From an uncultured Lachnospiraceae bacterium (lineage in GTDB: Bacteria > Bacillota > Clostridia > Lachnospirales > Lachnospiraceae): 22,978 nucleotides of DNA. The notes under the pieces are model-generated. The model saw only the letters and a program-made list of their open reading frames with translations, was not told the DNA's origin and did no database searches. The position numbers were made by a program, and so were the translations under genes. Positions 9,862-18,436 of the stretch are shown here, in pieces (positions within the stretch are counted from its first letter, which is position 1; the number at the start of each line of letters is the position of its first letter). The stretch lies in assembly GCA_946633495.1 (NCBI GenBank), contig CAMPAX010000011.1:1-22978 (forward strand). The letters run 5' to 3'.

Positions 9862-11952
9862 TCAAAGCTTACACACATATACCGCAGAAGACATTTTGGG
9901 GACCACCACGACCATTTGGTTGTTCTGGGTGATCACGGTCTGGGGATCTGTACTGTACCCCTCCTCCGTCGTAAGCATCACACGGCACATGGTCCGGTTA
10001 TTCGGAACACCCAGATGCCGGATGTGCAGATGAATATTCTTATCCACGAAATCACTGTTGATCACGACGGCAACAGCCTCTTTCCGGGTAAAACGCCCGT
10101 AAGCTATGCATTTATATTCACTATGTAAATGTACCAGGGATCCATGCATCAGGGCATCGTACTTCTTATGGATCCGGATCATATCCTTGTGGAACGCGAT
10201 CAATGCCATATCCTCATTTCCCCAGGGATAGGTCCGCCGTGAATCCGGGTCCGTCCATCCTGCCACGCCTGCTTCGTCACCGTAATAAATGGTAGGAGCA
10301 CCCGGCCAGGTCATCTGAAACACCACTGCCTGCCGGAAGATGCCTTTATTTACATCTTCATTTGCGGCCTCCGGTCCCAGGGTATGGGTCCGGCCGACCC
10401 GCCGGTTGGTCCGTGTCAGGAACCGGGAGTGGTCATGGTTGGACAGCTCGTTCATCGCTGTCTCCAGGGATCCTGTCATGAAGGTGGACATATAATGCCG
10501 CATGGAGCCTACAAACATATCCGGGTTCCCCAGAAAATCCCCGCGGAATTCATCACTGTGCTTCTCCACACCTGTCAGGAACCAGGTAATGGGTTCCATA
10601 AATGCGCTGTAATTCATGACCGTATCCCACTGGTCTCCCAGCAGCCAGGCCTTCGGATCCCCGTAATGCTCCGCCAGAATAATGGCCTCGGGATTTGCCT
10701 CCTTCACAGCCGTTCTGAAATCTCTCCAGAACCGGTGATTGAATTCCTCCGAATATCCAAGATCCGCTGCCACGTCGAGACGCCAGCCGTCTGCGTTATA
10801 AGGCGGGGAGACCCATTTTCGTCCGATGTTCAGGATGTACTGATACAGCTCTTCGGACTCCTCATAATTCAGCTTCGGAAGGGTGTCATGCCCCCACCAG
10901 CCGTTGTAGCTTCCGTTGTCCGGCCATGCTTCGCTATCCTGAAACCTGAAAAATTTTCGGTACGGACTCTCCGCGGACACATAGGCTCCCTTGGGATAAT
11001 CCGGATTCATGTCATAAATCTTCTCACGGTCCATCCATTTGTTGAAGGATCCGCAGTGATTGAACACACCATCCAGGATAACACGCATTCCCCGGGAATG
11101 TGCTTCCTCAACCAGACGGATAAATACCTGATTGGATGCTTCCAGATTTGCTTTATCCGTCACACGGGTAATGTACCGGGTTGCCCTGCTGTTATCCATG
11201 GAATTCGCAGGAAGAAGCTCTCCCTCGTCTTTCACGATCTTTCCAAAATGCGGATCTACATAGTCGTAGTCCTGTATATCGTACTTGTGGTTGGACGGAG
11301 ATACGAAAATGGGGTTCAGATAGATCACATCCACCCCGAGGTCCTTCAGGTAGTCCAGCTTATTGATAACGCCCTGCAGGTCACCTCCGTAGAAATTCCC
11401 CACATCCATGCTCTCCGGGAACTTGCTCCAGTCATCTACGTGCTTCACCGGCTGTCCGATATAACAATATTCTCCGGTGAGTACATCATTGGTCGGATCT
11501 CCGTTACAGAAACGATCCACATAGATCTGATAGAATACCGCGCCCTTCGCCCAATCCGGCGTATGGAAGCCCGGCATGATCTCAAAATCGTAATTCCGGT
11601 TCAGATCCTTATGCTTGGATACACGGTTGTAGTAAACCACCACCCGGCCTGCGTGGATCTCGTAATAATACCGGATCCGCTCCGTAACATTCGGGATCAC
11701 CACCTGATAGTAGTCAAAGAGGGAGTCGCTTTCCACCACCTTCATCTCGTAGCGCGTATCATTTACCACAACAAAAACTCCGTCCACGTTGTCGATGGCC
11801 GTACGGAACCGCAGTGTGATATCGTCTCCCACTTTCGGTTCTGACGGAGAACAGTAATTCTCCGTTCCATCGCTGAAGAGCGCGCCGAAGTTTAAGATGG
11901 ATGTAGAATTGTAAATATACTCCAAAAGGCGTAAGGAATTTCCATCCCGCAT
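9862..11952 (-). CDS. GH13 alpha-glucan hydrolase, neopullulanase/maltogenic amylase type
   Basis: This 696-residue enzyme probably hydrolyses alpha-1,4 (possibly also alpha-1,6) links in maltodextrins or glycogen. It has no signal peptide, so it should act in the cytoplasm. Residues of about 15-130 resemble the N-terminal CBM34-like domain of neopullulanases. The (beta/alpha)8 barrel follows, with region I DGVFNHCG, nucleophile Asp393 in GWRLDVAAD, acid/base Glu428 in ILAEHYGD and Asp507 in ELSNHDHSRF; all three catalytic acids are present. A C-terminal beta domain ends AVYVCKL. AAGGAG lies 7 bases before the ATG at 11952. It would supply shorter glucans to GlgP, whose gene is elsewhere in the window. 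Exact specificity (neopullulanase, cyclomaltodextrinase or alpha-glycosidase) cannot be read from sequence. Confidence 0.88.
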   Translation of the reverse strand: MRDGNSLRLLEYIYNSTSILNFGALFSDGTENYCSPSEPKVGDDITLRFRTAIDNVDGVFVVVNDTRYEMKVVESDSLFDYYQVVIPNVTERIRYYYEIHAGRVVVYYNRVSKHKDLNRNYDFEIMPGFHTPDWAKGAVFYQIYVDRFCNGDPTNDVLTGEYCYIGQPVKHVDDWSKFPESMDVGNFYGGDLQGVINKLDYLKDLGVDVIYLNPIFVSPSNHKYDIQDYDYVDPHFGKIVKDEGELLPANSMDNSRATRYITRVTDKANLEASNQVFIRLVEEAHSRGMRVILDGVFNHCGSFNKWMDREKIYDMNPDYPKGAYVSAESPYRKFFRFQDSEAWPDNGSYNGWWGHDTLPKLNYEESEELYQYILNIGRKWVSPPYNADGWRLDVAADLGYSEEFNHRFWRDFRTAVKEANPEAIILAEHYGDPKAWLLGDQWDTVMNYSAFMEPITWFLTGVEKHSDEFRGDFLGNPDMFVGSMRHYMSTFMTGSLETAMNELSNHDHSRFLTRTNRRVGRTHTLGPEAANEDVNKGIFRQAVVFQMTWPGAPTIYYGDEAGVAGWTDPDSRRTYPWGNEDMALIAFHKDMIRIHKKYDALMHGSLVHLHSEYKCIAYGRFTRKEAVAVVINSDFVDKNIHLHIRHLGVPNNRTMCRVMLTTEEGYSTDPQTVITQNNQMVVVVPKMSSAVYVCKL

Positions 11953-12034
11953 GGTAGTTCTCCTTGATCACACCAAAGTTCCGGTGTTCTGTATCTGAAA
12001 GCCGGGTAACGTTCACACAGTCTCTGTGCAGCCT

Positions 12035-14416
12035 CTATCCGGCCTCCTCCGCATCTCTCCCCGCAGTTTCTGCGGATATACCCGTGATCTTCTCAAACAG
12101 CGTCATCAGAAGCCATGCCACAACAGCTGCTCCGACAGAAACGCCTGCCGCGATCAAACCGTTGCCAAACTCGATCCTGGCATTGATGAACGTATTCCAG
12201 AAGAAATAGGTACAGATCAGGAAACCGCCGGCACTGATGGCAAAGACGACCAGCCGGTATTTATTCATAGGTCTCAGCTGACGGAACAATGTAGCAAATC
12301 CGATCGCCGTCAACAGATAGGTAGATATCACACTGACCTCATCTGCCGTAAGGCCGAGGGGCTTTTGCAGCAGGATCGTCATGGCCACGGTTACGGTCGC
12401 AAAAACCGCCGCCGGTGCCGCTCCGATCAGAGTGGTACTGAGAAGCCTTCCTCGCTGGCGCTTCGTATTATTCTCCATCGCAAGGAAGAATCCCGGAATA
12501 CCGATAACGAAGCCGGAGACCAGAGCGATCTGAGTGGGCTTCAGAGGATAATGCAATGTAGTTGCGATGGCAAAAACCGCCAGCAGCAACGAAAAAATAT
12601 TTTTATACAGGAACAGGATGCTGGATCTTGTGATGTTATTGATGATCCGGCGTCCCTGGGTAACGATCTGCTCCATGTGGGAGAAATCCGAATCCATCAG
12701 CACCACCTGTGCCGCCTGACGCGCCGCATCGGAACCGCCGCCCATGGCGATGGAGCAGTCCGCTTCCTTCATGGCCAGGATATCATTGACACCGTCACCG
12801 GTCATGGCCACGCGCTGTCCGTTGGACTTGATGGCTTCGATCAGCTTCTTCTTCTGCTCCGGCTTTACACGGCCGAAAACGGTATATTTCTGTACAGCTT
12901 CGCGGTAATCGCGGTCCATCTTCAAGGTAGCCGCATCCACATAATTCTCCGCGCCGTCGATCTTCGCTTCCATTGCCACCCGGGACACTGTGAGAGGATT
13001 ATCTCCGGAGATGACCTTGATCTGGACACCCTGTTCCTTGAAATAAGTGAAGGTCCGGGGAGCAGTACTACGGATCTCATTTGCCAGACTGACAAAGAGG
13101 ATCGGCTTCACATGAGCTTCGTCCAGAACATCACTCCCATCCGTACGCTCCACCAGCGCAAGCACGCGCTGACCGCGGCCGGTATAGGATTCGATCTTCT
13201 CACGATTTGTCGCAAGCTGCTGTTCGGAGAGCAGAAATTCCGGAGCCCCCAGACGCAGGATTCGTCCATCTGCCTGGATCTCGGAACATTTGGTTCTGGA
13301 ACTGAAGGGCGTCACAGACGTTGCCGTAAAAGACTCCTGCCCTTTATAATGCGCCCGAAGCGCAACCATGGTGATGTTGGCATCCGGAATGGTATTTACG
13401 TAATGCCCCAGGAGTTTCTCCGCCGCTTTCGCCTCTTCCTCGGAGCGTCCCTCCGGTGCAAATACAGCCGTCACGCTCATCACATCATTTGTGATGGTTC
13501 CGGTCTTATCGACGCAGAGCACATCCACCCGGGCCAGCGTCTCAATACTTTTCATGTCATGAAGGAGAACCTTGTTCTTCGCCAGCTGGGCCGCGCTGAC
13601 CGTCAGGGCAATGGTAAGCAGGAGGTAAAGCCCCTCCGGGATCATACCGACCACCGCGCTGACCATACCGATCACGGATACATCAAAAGGATTCCCGTTG
13701 ATGGCCATGGATTCATACAGAAGGCCTCCGCCCACGGGAATAATGATGATACCTGCGATCAGAATGATAAGTTCGATATCTTTGATCAGTTCGGACTTTT
13801 TGTCCTTAACTTCCTTTGCTTTTGCAGTCAGTTTTGCCGCGTAGGAATCCGCGCCGACTCTTGTGAGCTTCGCCACACAGCTTCCGGATACCACGAAGCT
13901 TCCGGACATCAGTTCACTGCCCGGCTCTTTTTCGATCTCATCGGATTCGCCGGTAAGGAGAGATTCATTTGCGGAGATCTTGCCTTCCACCACCTCCGCG
14001 TCTGCCGGGATCTGCTGTCCCGCCGACAGCATGACATAGTCTCCGAGCACCAGCTTCTCGATATCCCGCATTTCCACACTGCCGTCCCGGATCACCGCAT
14101 ACTCGGTGGTATCCAGCAGCGAAAGGCTATCCAGAACCTTCTTCGAACGAAGCTGTTGAATGATACCGATCAGCATATTCGCAATGACCACCGGCAGGAA
14201 CATCAGATTCTTGTAAGATCCCGCAACGATCACCAGGATCGCCAACCCCAGAAAGATGGCGTTAAAGTAAGTACATACATTTCCGATGATGATGGCCGAT
14301 ACACTCTTGGAACTTTGGTTCGGAAGCGCATTGGACTTACCTTCTTTGATAAGCCTCTCCGCCTCCGCTTCGGACAGTCCTTTTATCTTCAATTGTCTGA
14401 TCTCTTTTTCGTCCAT
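12035..14416 (-). CDS. CtpE-like P-type cation ATPase, second of tandem pair
   Basis: This is a 793-residue membrane pump driven by ATP. The phosphorylated residue is Asp303 in CVDKTGTIT; the actuator loop has LLTGES; the hinge is AMTGDGVND; M4 carries GMIPEGLYLLL. There is no N-terminal metal-binding domain. Membrane helices are seen near residues 55-95, 230-290 and in the last 200 residues. The order and motifs match the CtpE group, whose mycobacterial member has been described as a calcium importer, so calcium is the best guess for the ion. M6 reads ALVSGFVIGIPGFFLAMEN. The ATG at 14416 has only a weak Shine-Dalgarno (GGAC). It follows the first ATPase by 83 bases containing a GC-rich hairpin (CGGGGG/CCCCCG) and no T-run. 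Confidence 0.85.
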   Translation of the reverse strand: MDEKEIRQLKIKGLSEAEAERLIKEGKSNALPNQSSKSVSAIIIGNVCTYFNAIFLGLAILVIVAGSYKNLMFLPVVIANMLIGIIQQLRSKKVLDSLSLLDTTEYAVIRDGSVEMRDIEKLVLGDYVMLSAGQQIPADAEVVEGKISANESLLTGESDEIEKEPGSELMSGSFVVSGSCVAKLTRVGADSYAAKLTAKAKEVKDKKSELIKDIELIILIAGIIIIPVGGGLLYESMAINGNPFDVSVIGMVSAVVGMIPEGLYLLLTIALTVSAAQLAKNKVLLHDMKSIETLARVDVLCVDKTGTITNDVMSVTAVFAPEGRSEEEAKAAEKLLGHYVNTIPDANITMVALRAHYKGQESFTATSVTPFSSRTKCSEIQADGRILRLGAPEFLLSEQQLATNREKIESYTGRGQRVLALVERTDGSDVLDEAHVKPILFVSLANEIRSTAPRTFTYFKEQGVQIKVISGDNPLTVSRVAMEAKIDGAENYVDAATLKMDRDYREAVQKYTVFGRVKPEQKKKLIEAIKSNGQRVAMTGDGVNDILAMKEADCSIAMGGGSDAARQAAQVVLMDSDFSHMEQIVTQGRRIINNITRSSILFLYKNIFSLLLAVFAIATTLHYPLKPTQIALVSGFVIGIPGFFLAMENNTKRQRGRLLSTTLIGAAPAAVFATVTVAMTILLQKPLGLTADEVSVISTYLLTAIGFATLFRQLRPMNKYRLVVFAISAGGFLICTYFFWNTFINARIEFGNGLIAAGVSVGAAVVAWLLMTLFEKITGISAETAGRDAEEAG

Positions 14417-14461
14417 TCAATCTGTCCAATCGTTTGATATTATCCGTTCTTCCGGGGTCCC

Positions 14462-14480
14462 GGGGGCAATACCCCCGCGA
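14462..14480 (-). other. GC-rich hairpin between the tandem ATPase genes
   Basis: CGGGGG and CCCCCG pair around a loop of about five bases, in the 83-base gap between the two ATPase genes. It is not followed by a T-run, so it is more likely a pause, processing or attenuation structure than a full terminator. The weak ribosome binding site of the downstream ATPase fits lower expression of the second copy. Confidence 0.4.
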
Positions 14481-14499
14481 AGACAAACACTATTTTATT

Positions 14500-16806
14500 T
14501 TACTCCTTTTTCCCCCGATTGACAAGGGAAATACACCACATCAGCAAAGCTCCCACCGCCGCAAAGGCCACTGCCTTCCATGCTCCGGCCATGGAAACCT
14601 TCGCCAGGATAAAGATGTCCCAGAGCACAAAGATCCCAAGTATCATGGCTGCAATGCAGACAACAAAGACGATGATCCGGTATTTATTCAGCGGATGGAT
14701 CAGTTTCCAGAGCAGCATGAAGCAGACAGCGGACAGCATAAATGTGGAAGCCACACCCACTTCGTCACTCGTAAGGCCAAGATCTGTCCCGAAGATCATC
14801 AGCGGGGAAGCCAGCAAAAAGGAAAGAAGCGCTGCCGGTGCCGCCCCAAAGAGGGTCCGTGTCAGCAGCCGCCCGTGCTGCCGCCGGGTGTTATTCTCCA
14901 TCGCCAGAAGAAAGCCCGGGAGTCCGATGTTAAAGCCGGAGATCAGGGAGATCTGGGTCGGCCGCATGGGATACTGGAAGGACAGCATGATGGTGAAAAG
15001 GGCGGTCAGCAGCGAGAAGATATTCTTGTACAGAAACAGGATGCCGGAGCGGGTCATATTGTTGATGATCCGCCGACCCTCGGACACGATCTGCTTCATA
15101 TGTGAGAAGTCCGAATCCATCAGCACCACCTGTGCGGCCTGACGTGCCGCATCACTTCCGCCTCCCATGGCGATGGAACAGTCTGCTTCCTTCATGGCAA
15201 GAATGTCATTTACGCCGTCGCCGGTCATGGCAACTCTCTGTCCGTTTGCCTTAATGGCTTCGATCAGGCTCTTCTTCTGTTCCGGTTTTACACGGCCGAA
15301 TACGGTATAGTTCCGTACGGCTTCCAGATAGTCTTCTTCGGTTTCAAGGGTTGCGGCATCCACATATCGGTCCGCGTCCTCGATCTTCGCCGCCATGGCC
15401 ACCCGGGAGACTGTGAGCGGATTATCGCCGGAGATCACTTTCACCTTAACCCCCTGCTCCGCAAAATAGGAAAATGTATCCGGCGCCGTATCACGGATCT
15501 CATTTGCCAGGCCGACGAAAAGGACCGGCAGGCTCTCTTCCGGCTCCCGGCGTACCAGTGCCAGCACCCGCTGTCCTTTCCCGGTATATTCCTCGATCCG
15601 TTCCCGGTGCTTCTCCATCTCCTCCTTCGTAAGCAGGAATTCCGGCGCACCAAGCCGGTATACCCCGTCCGCGGTACAAATCTCGGAATATTTCAGTTTT
15701 GAGGAAAATGGGGTGATCTCCGTCGCCTCCAGCTTCTCATCGCCCGGAAAATGTGCCCGGATCGCTTCCATGGTAATATTTGTATCCGGAACCGTGTGGG
15801 CATAACGCGTAAGGAGCTGTCCGTCAGCCGGGGATACCTCCTCTGTTCCGACGGGCGGGAAAAGTCCGGTCACCGTCATCACGTCACTGGTGATCGTTCC
15901 CGTCTTATCCACGCAGAGAACATCCACCCGGGCAAGGGTTTCGATACTCTTCATGTCATGCAGCAGGACCTTCTGTTTTGCCAGCCTGGCCGCACTCATG
16001 GTGAGTGCCACCGTAAGCAGAAGATAAAGCCCCTCCGGGATCATTCCTACCACGGCACCCACCATTCCCACTACTCCATCCTGGATGCTCCGGCCATTCA
16101 CCACGCAGGAGTTGTATACCATGGCGGCACCCACGGGAATGATCACGATACCCGCGATCAGGATGATCAGTTCGATATCCCGGATCATTTCCGACTTCTT
16201 GTTCTTTACTTCCTTTGCTTTAGAGGTGAGCTTTGCCGCATAGGACTCCGCACCCACGCGGATCAGTCGTGCCACACAGCTTCCGGATACCACAAAGCTG
16301 CCGGACATCAGCTCACTTCCGACCTCTTTTTCGATCTCATCCGCTTCTCCCGTCAGAAGCGCTTCATTTGCGGAGATCTTCCCGTCCGCCACTTCCGCGT
16401 CTGCCGGGATCTGCTGGCCGGCAGTAAGCAGGATCAGGTCTCCCTCTACCAGGTGTTCCATGGCCACCCTGCACTCCTGCCCGTCCCGAAGGGCCGTATA
16501 CTCCGTCACATCCAGCAGAGACAAAGCATCCAGCACTTTCTTCGCACGCAGCTGCTGTACGATGCCGATCACCATATTGGCTATGACTACCGGAAGGAAG
16601 GTCAGATTTCTGTACGCGCCTACCAGGATCACCAACACAGCAAGCCCGAAGAAGATCCCGTTGAAATACGTGAATACATTTTTGCAGATAATGGAAGAAA
16701 CACTCTGCGACGAATGGTCGGGAAGTACATTTGCCTTCCCGGCCCGTGCGAGTGTTTCCGCTTCTTTCGAAGATAATCCTTCCAATGTCCTGCCGCTTTT
16801 TTCCAT
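14500..16806 (-). CDS. CtpE-like P-type cation ATPase, first of tandem pair
   Basis: A 768-residue paralogue of the adjacent ATPase with the same layout: LLTGEA actuator loop, GMIPEGLYLLL in M4, Asp300 in CVDKTGTIT, AMTGDGVND hinge, then about six C-terminal helices. Differences include the TGES loop (Ala for Ser) and M6 (SLISGFNIGLPGFLLAMEN), which has Asn where the other copy has Val. The frame opens at a GTG at 16818, but that would overlap the upstream stop and lacks a spaced Shine-Dalgarno. The ATG at 16806 has GGAGGGG about 11 bases and AAGG 3 bases upstream. It starts 8 bases after the stop of the zinc-ribbon gene, so translation is probably coupled. The transported ion is unproven; calcium is suggested by the CtpE family. 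Confidence 0.85.
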   Translation of the reverse strand: MEKSGRTLEGLSSKEAETLARAGKANVLPDHSSQSVSSIICKNVFTYFNGIFFGLAVLVILVGAYRNLTFLPVVIANMVIGIVQQLRAKKVLDALSLLDVTEYTALRDGQECRVAMEHLVEGDLILLTAGQQIPADAEVADGKISANEALLTGEADEIEKEVGSELMSGSFVVSGSCVARLIRVGAESYAAKLTSKAKEVKNKKSEMIRDIELIILIAGIVIIPVGAAMVYNSCVVNGRSIQDGVVGMVGAVVGMIPEGLYLLLTVALTMSAARLAKQKVLLHDMKSIETLARVDVLCVDKTGTITSDVMTVTGLFPPVGTEEVSPADGQLLTRYAHTVPDTNITMEAIRAHFPGDEKLEATEITPFSSKLKYSEICTADGVYRLGAPEFLLTKEEMEKHRERIEEYTGKGQRVLALVRREPEESLPVLFVGLANEIRDTAPDTFSYFAEQGVKVKVISGDNPLTVSRVAMAAKIEDADRYVDAATLETEEDYLEAVRNYTVFGRVKPEQKKSLIEAIKANGQRVAMTGDGVNDILAMKEADCSIAMGGGSDAARQAAQVVLMDSDFSHMKQIVSEGRRIINNMTRSGILFLYKNIFSLLTALFTIMLSFQYPMRPTQISLISGFNIGLPGFLLAMENNTRRQHGRLLTRTLFGAAPAALLSFLLASPLMIFGTDLGLTSDEVGVASTFMLSAVCFMLLWKLIHPLNKYRIIVFVVCIAAMILGIFVLWDIFILAKVSMAGAWKAVAFAAVGALLMWCISLVNRGKKE

Positions 16807-16814
16807 AAGCCTTC

Positions 16815-18284
16815 TCACCCCTCCGTGGTCTCAATTCCATCCGGGAATTGTCTGTTCCATCCTTCCGGCTCCAGAGGGATATCCGTCCGGGGCTGCATGG
16901 ACTCCCCGTTCCATAAAACCTCTACATTTCCCGGGCCTACGATCACCTGAATCTCACATGGAACCTCAGAGAAAAGATAAACTTTCCCCCCCACTCTGTC
17001 AGACGCTATGGGGTTCCCGGTCATGGGATCCGGTTCCCGGCTCCAGGAAAAATCCACCTGGCCGTGGCTCCAGTCCGGCTCCCGTCCGTTCTTATGGATC
17101 CTTACCGCTTCCACACTGACACCATGTCCGGTAAGGCCGGTGATCTGCAGACGGTATTCCAGATCCCCAACGTCCTTAACATACACCGGAGATGTGAGCA
17201 TCTGAACATTTCCGCCGTAGCTTACCACTGAATCCGCCGACCCTGCACTGCCGGCGGACTGTCTTGCGATCACAGTCAACGCATAATCATAGATCCCGTA
17301 GTCAAACTCCACGGAAGGTGCAAGCATCCCCTCATAGCTGTAGGAACCCTGGATGGTGTAAAATGCGTCCCGGGAATTTGCGATGACGCAGTCTCCTTCA
17401 AAGGCCGGAGATTCCGAATCTCCATCCCTGAACCAGATTGCAAAATTCTCTGCCTGATGGGTCGGAATTCCCTTTAACACCTCTTCCTCCACCAGAGGGC
17501 GGATGCCATCCAGTTTTACCGAAAGCGTTCCCTGGGTCTTTTGGGACCAGGTTGCATCCGTCACCTTCCAGCCGAAGGGAAATTCATTTTCTCCTTTCAC
17601 CACCATGGTCATCTGATGCTCGAACCGGTCATCTGCCATGGTCACATCATACATCACCTCAAACTGATATAAGCCTTCCGTCTTCCTGCGTGTCATGCTT
17701 ACCAGCTGAAGCTCTCCGTAATGGGCACCGTTTATGGTATATCCGTACACCGGAAGTGCTTCCCTCAGTTTATCCTCCTCATTCAGAAACGAATTCCGGG
17801 TCAGGACCAACATAAGAAAGTACACACTGATCAGGAGAAATACCGCCGCTCCGATGACGGAGCCGATCAGGATCTTTCCGTTCCGGCGGGAGATCTCATC
17901 CTTCTTTCCCTGCGCGTTTTTAATGTAATCCGGGGTTCCGAACTGCGGACGAAGACTCCCCTCGACCATCCCGGTTCCGCTGCTGTACGGATAAGAACCC
18001 GATGGAGTGGCAGTCCCATCAGACGAAGCCGGATTTCCCTGATCCGGCCGCATATTTCCCGCAAATGGAGCAAAGTCCCCGCCAAATGGATTGGAATTCC
18101 CATTATAAGAATTCTTACCCCCGCCATAGGCCGGCTCCTCCGGAACATGCCGGATCGGCTGCAGGACCTGCTGGGCACTCCCTGCACCGAACACCGGAAG
18201 ATCCGGTTCCTGTGCGGCACCGCAGATCGGACAGACCGACATATCATTCTCTATGTTATTTCCGCAGATGATACATTTTTTCAT
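16815..18284 (-). CDS. Zinc-ribbon membrane protein of unknown function
   Basis: A 489-residue protein that I do not recognise as a named family. The N terminus is a cytoplasmic zinc ribbon with Cys4, Cys7, Cys18 and Cys21 (KKCIICGNN and SVCPICGA). A low-complexity Gly/Asn/Pro/Ser linker runs from about 30 to 125, then comes one transmembrane helix at about 138-161 preceded by basic residues (ISRRNGK). The remaining 320 or so residues lie outside and look beta-rich. The start at 18284 (MKKCIICGNN) has GGGAG 6 bases upstream; the frame extends to 18353 without family support and across the promoter. It precedes the first P-type ATPase by 8 bases. It may sense or scaffold at the membrane, but that is inferred from position only. 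Confidence 0.75.
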   Translation of the reverse strand: MKKCIICGNNIENDMSVCPICGAAQEPDLPVFGAGSAQQVLQPIRHVPEEPAYGGGKNSYNGNSNPFGGDFAPFAGNMRPDQGNPASSDGTATPSGSYPYSSGTGMVEGSLRPQFGTPDYIKNAQGKKDEISRRNGKILIGSVIGAAVFLLISVYFLMLVLTRNSFLNEEDKLREALPVYGYTINGAHYGELQLVSMTRRKTEGLYQFEVMYDVTMADDRFEHQMTMVVKGENEFPFGWKVTDATWSQKTQGTLSVKLDGIRPLVEEEVLKGIPTHQAENFAIWFRDGDSESPAFEGDCVIANSRDAFYTIQGSYSYEGMLAPSVEFDYGIYDYALTVIARQSAGSAGSADSVVSYGGNVQMLTSPVYVKDVGDLEYRLQITGLTGHGVSVEAVRIHKNGREPDWSHGQVDFSWSREPDPMTGNPIASDRVGGKVYLFSEVPCEIQVIVGPGNVEVLWNGESMQPRTDIPLEPEGWNRQFPDGIETTEG

Positions 18285-18337
18285 GCTTTTCTCCCGTGCC
18301 CGATCCGGCCTGCAGAGCCTTTTCTCTCGCAATTTAC

Positions 18338-18366
18338 AGTATAACGCAGCCACTCCGACTCCGCAA
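18338..18366 (-). promoter_or_regulatory. Probable promoter of the zinc-ribbon/ATPase block
   Basis: The minus strand has TTGCGG (18361-18366), a 17-base spacer and TATACT (18338-18343). The -10 is good and the -35 weak. It lies just after the valS terminator and about 55 bases before the zinc-ribbon start codon. Confidence 0.5.
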
Positions 18367-18371
18367 GTGCC

Positions 18372-18408
18372 ACAAAAAGAGGAGCATGGACCCAGCCATA
18401 CTCCTCTT
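18372..18408 (-). terminator. Rho-independent terminator of valS
   Basis: AAGAGGAGTATGG and CCATGCTCCTCTT (18396-18408 and 18377-18389, read on the minus strand) form a 13-pair stem with one wobble and a 6-base loop, followed by TTTTTGTG. It lies 28 bases after the valS stop. Confidence 0.88.
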
Positions 18409-18436
18409 ACATGCCTGATAACGATGGGATATATCC

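Noticed and set aside
11953..12034. Terminator between the second ATPase and the GH13 gene
   Set aside because: Short hairpins (CACAG/CTGTG, ACACC/GGTGT) are present but weak and without a T-run, so readthrough is more likely.
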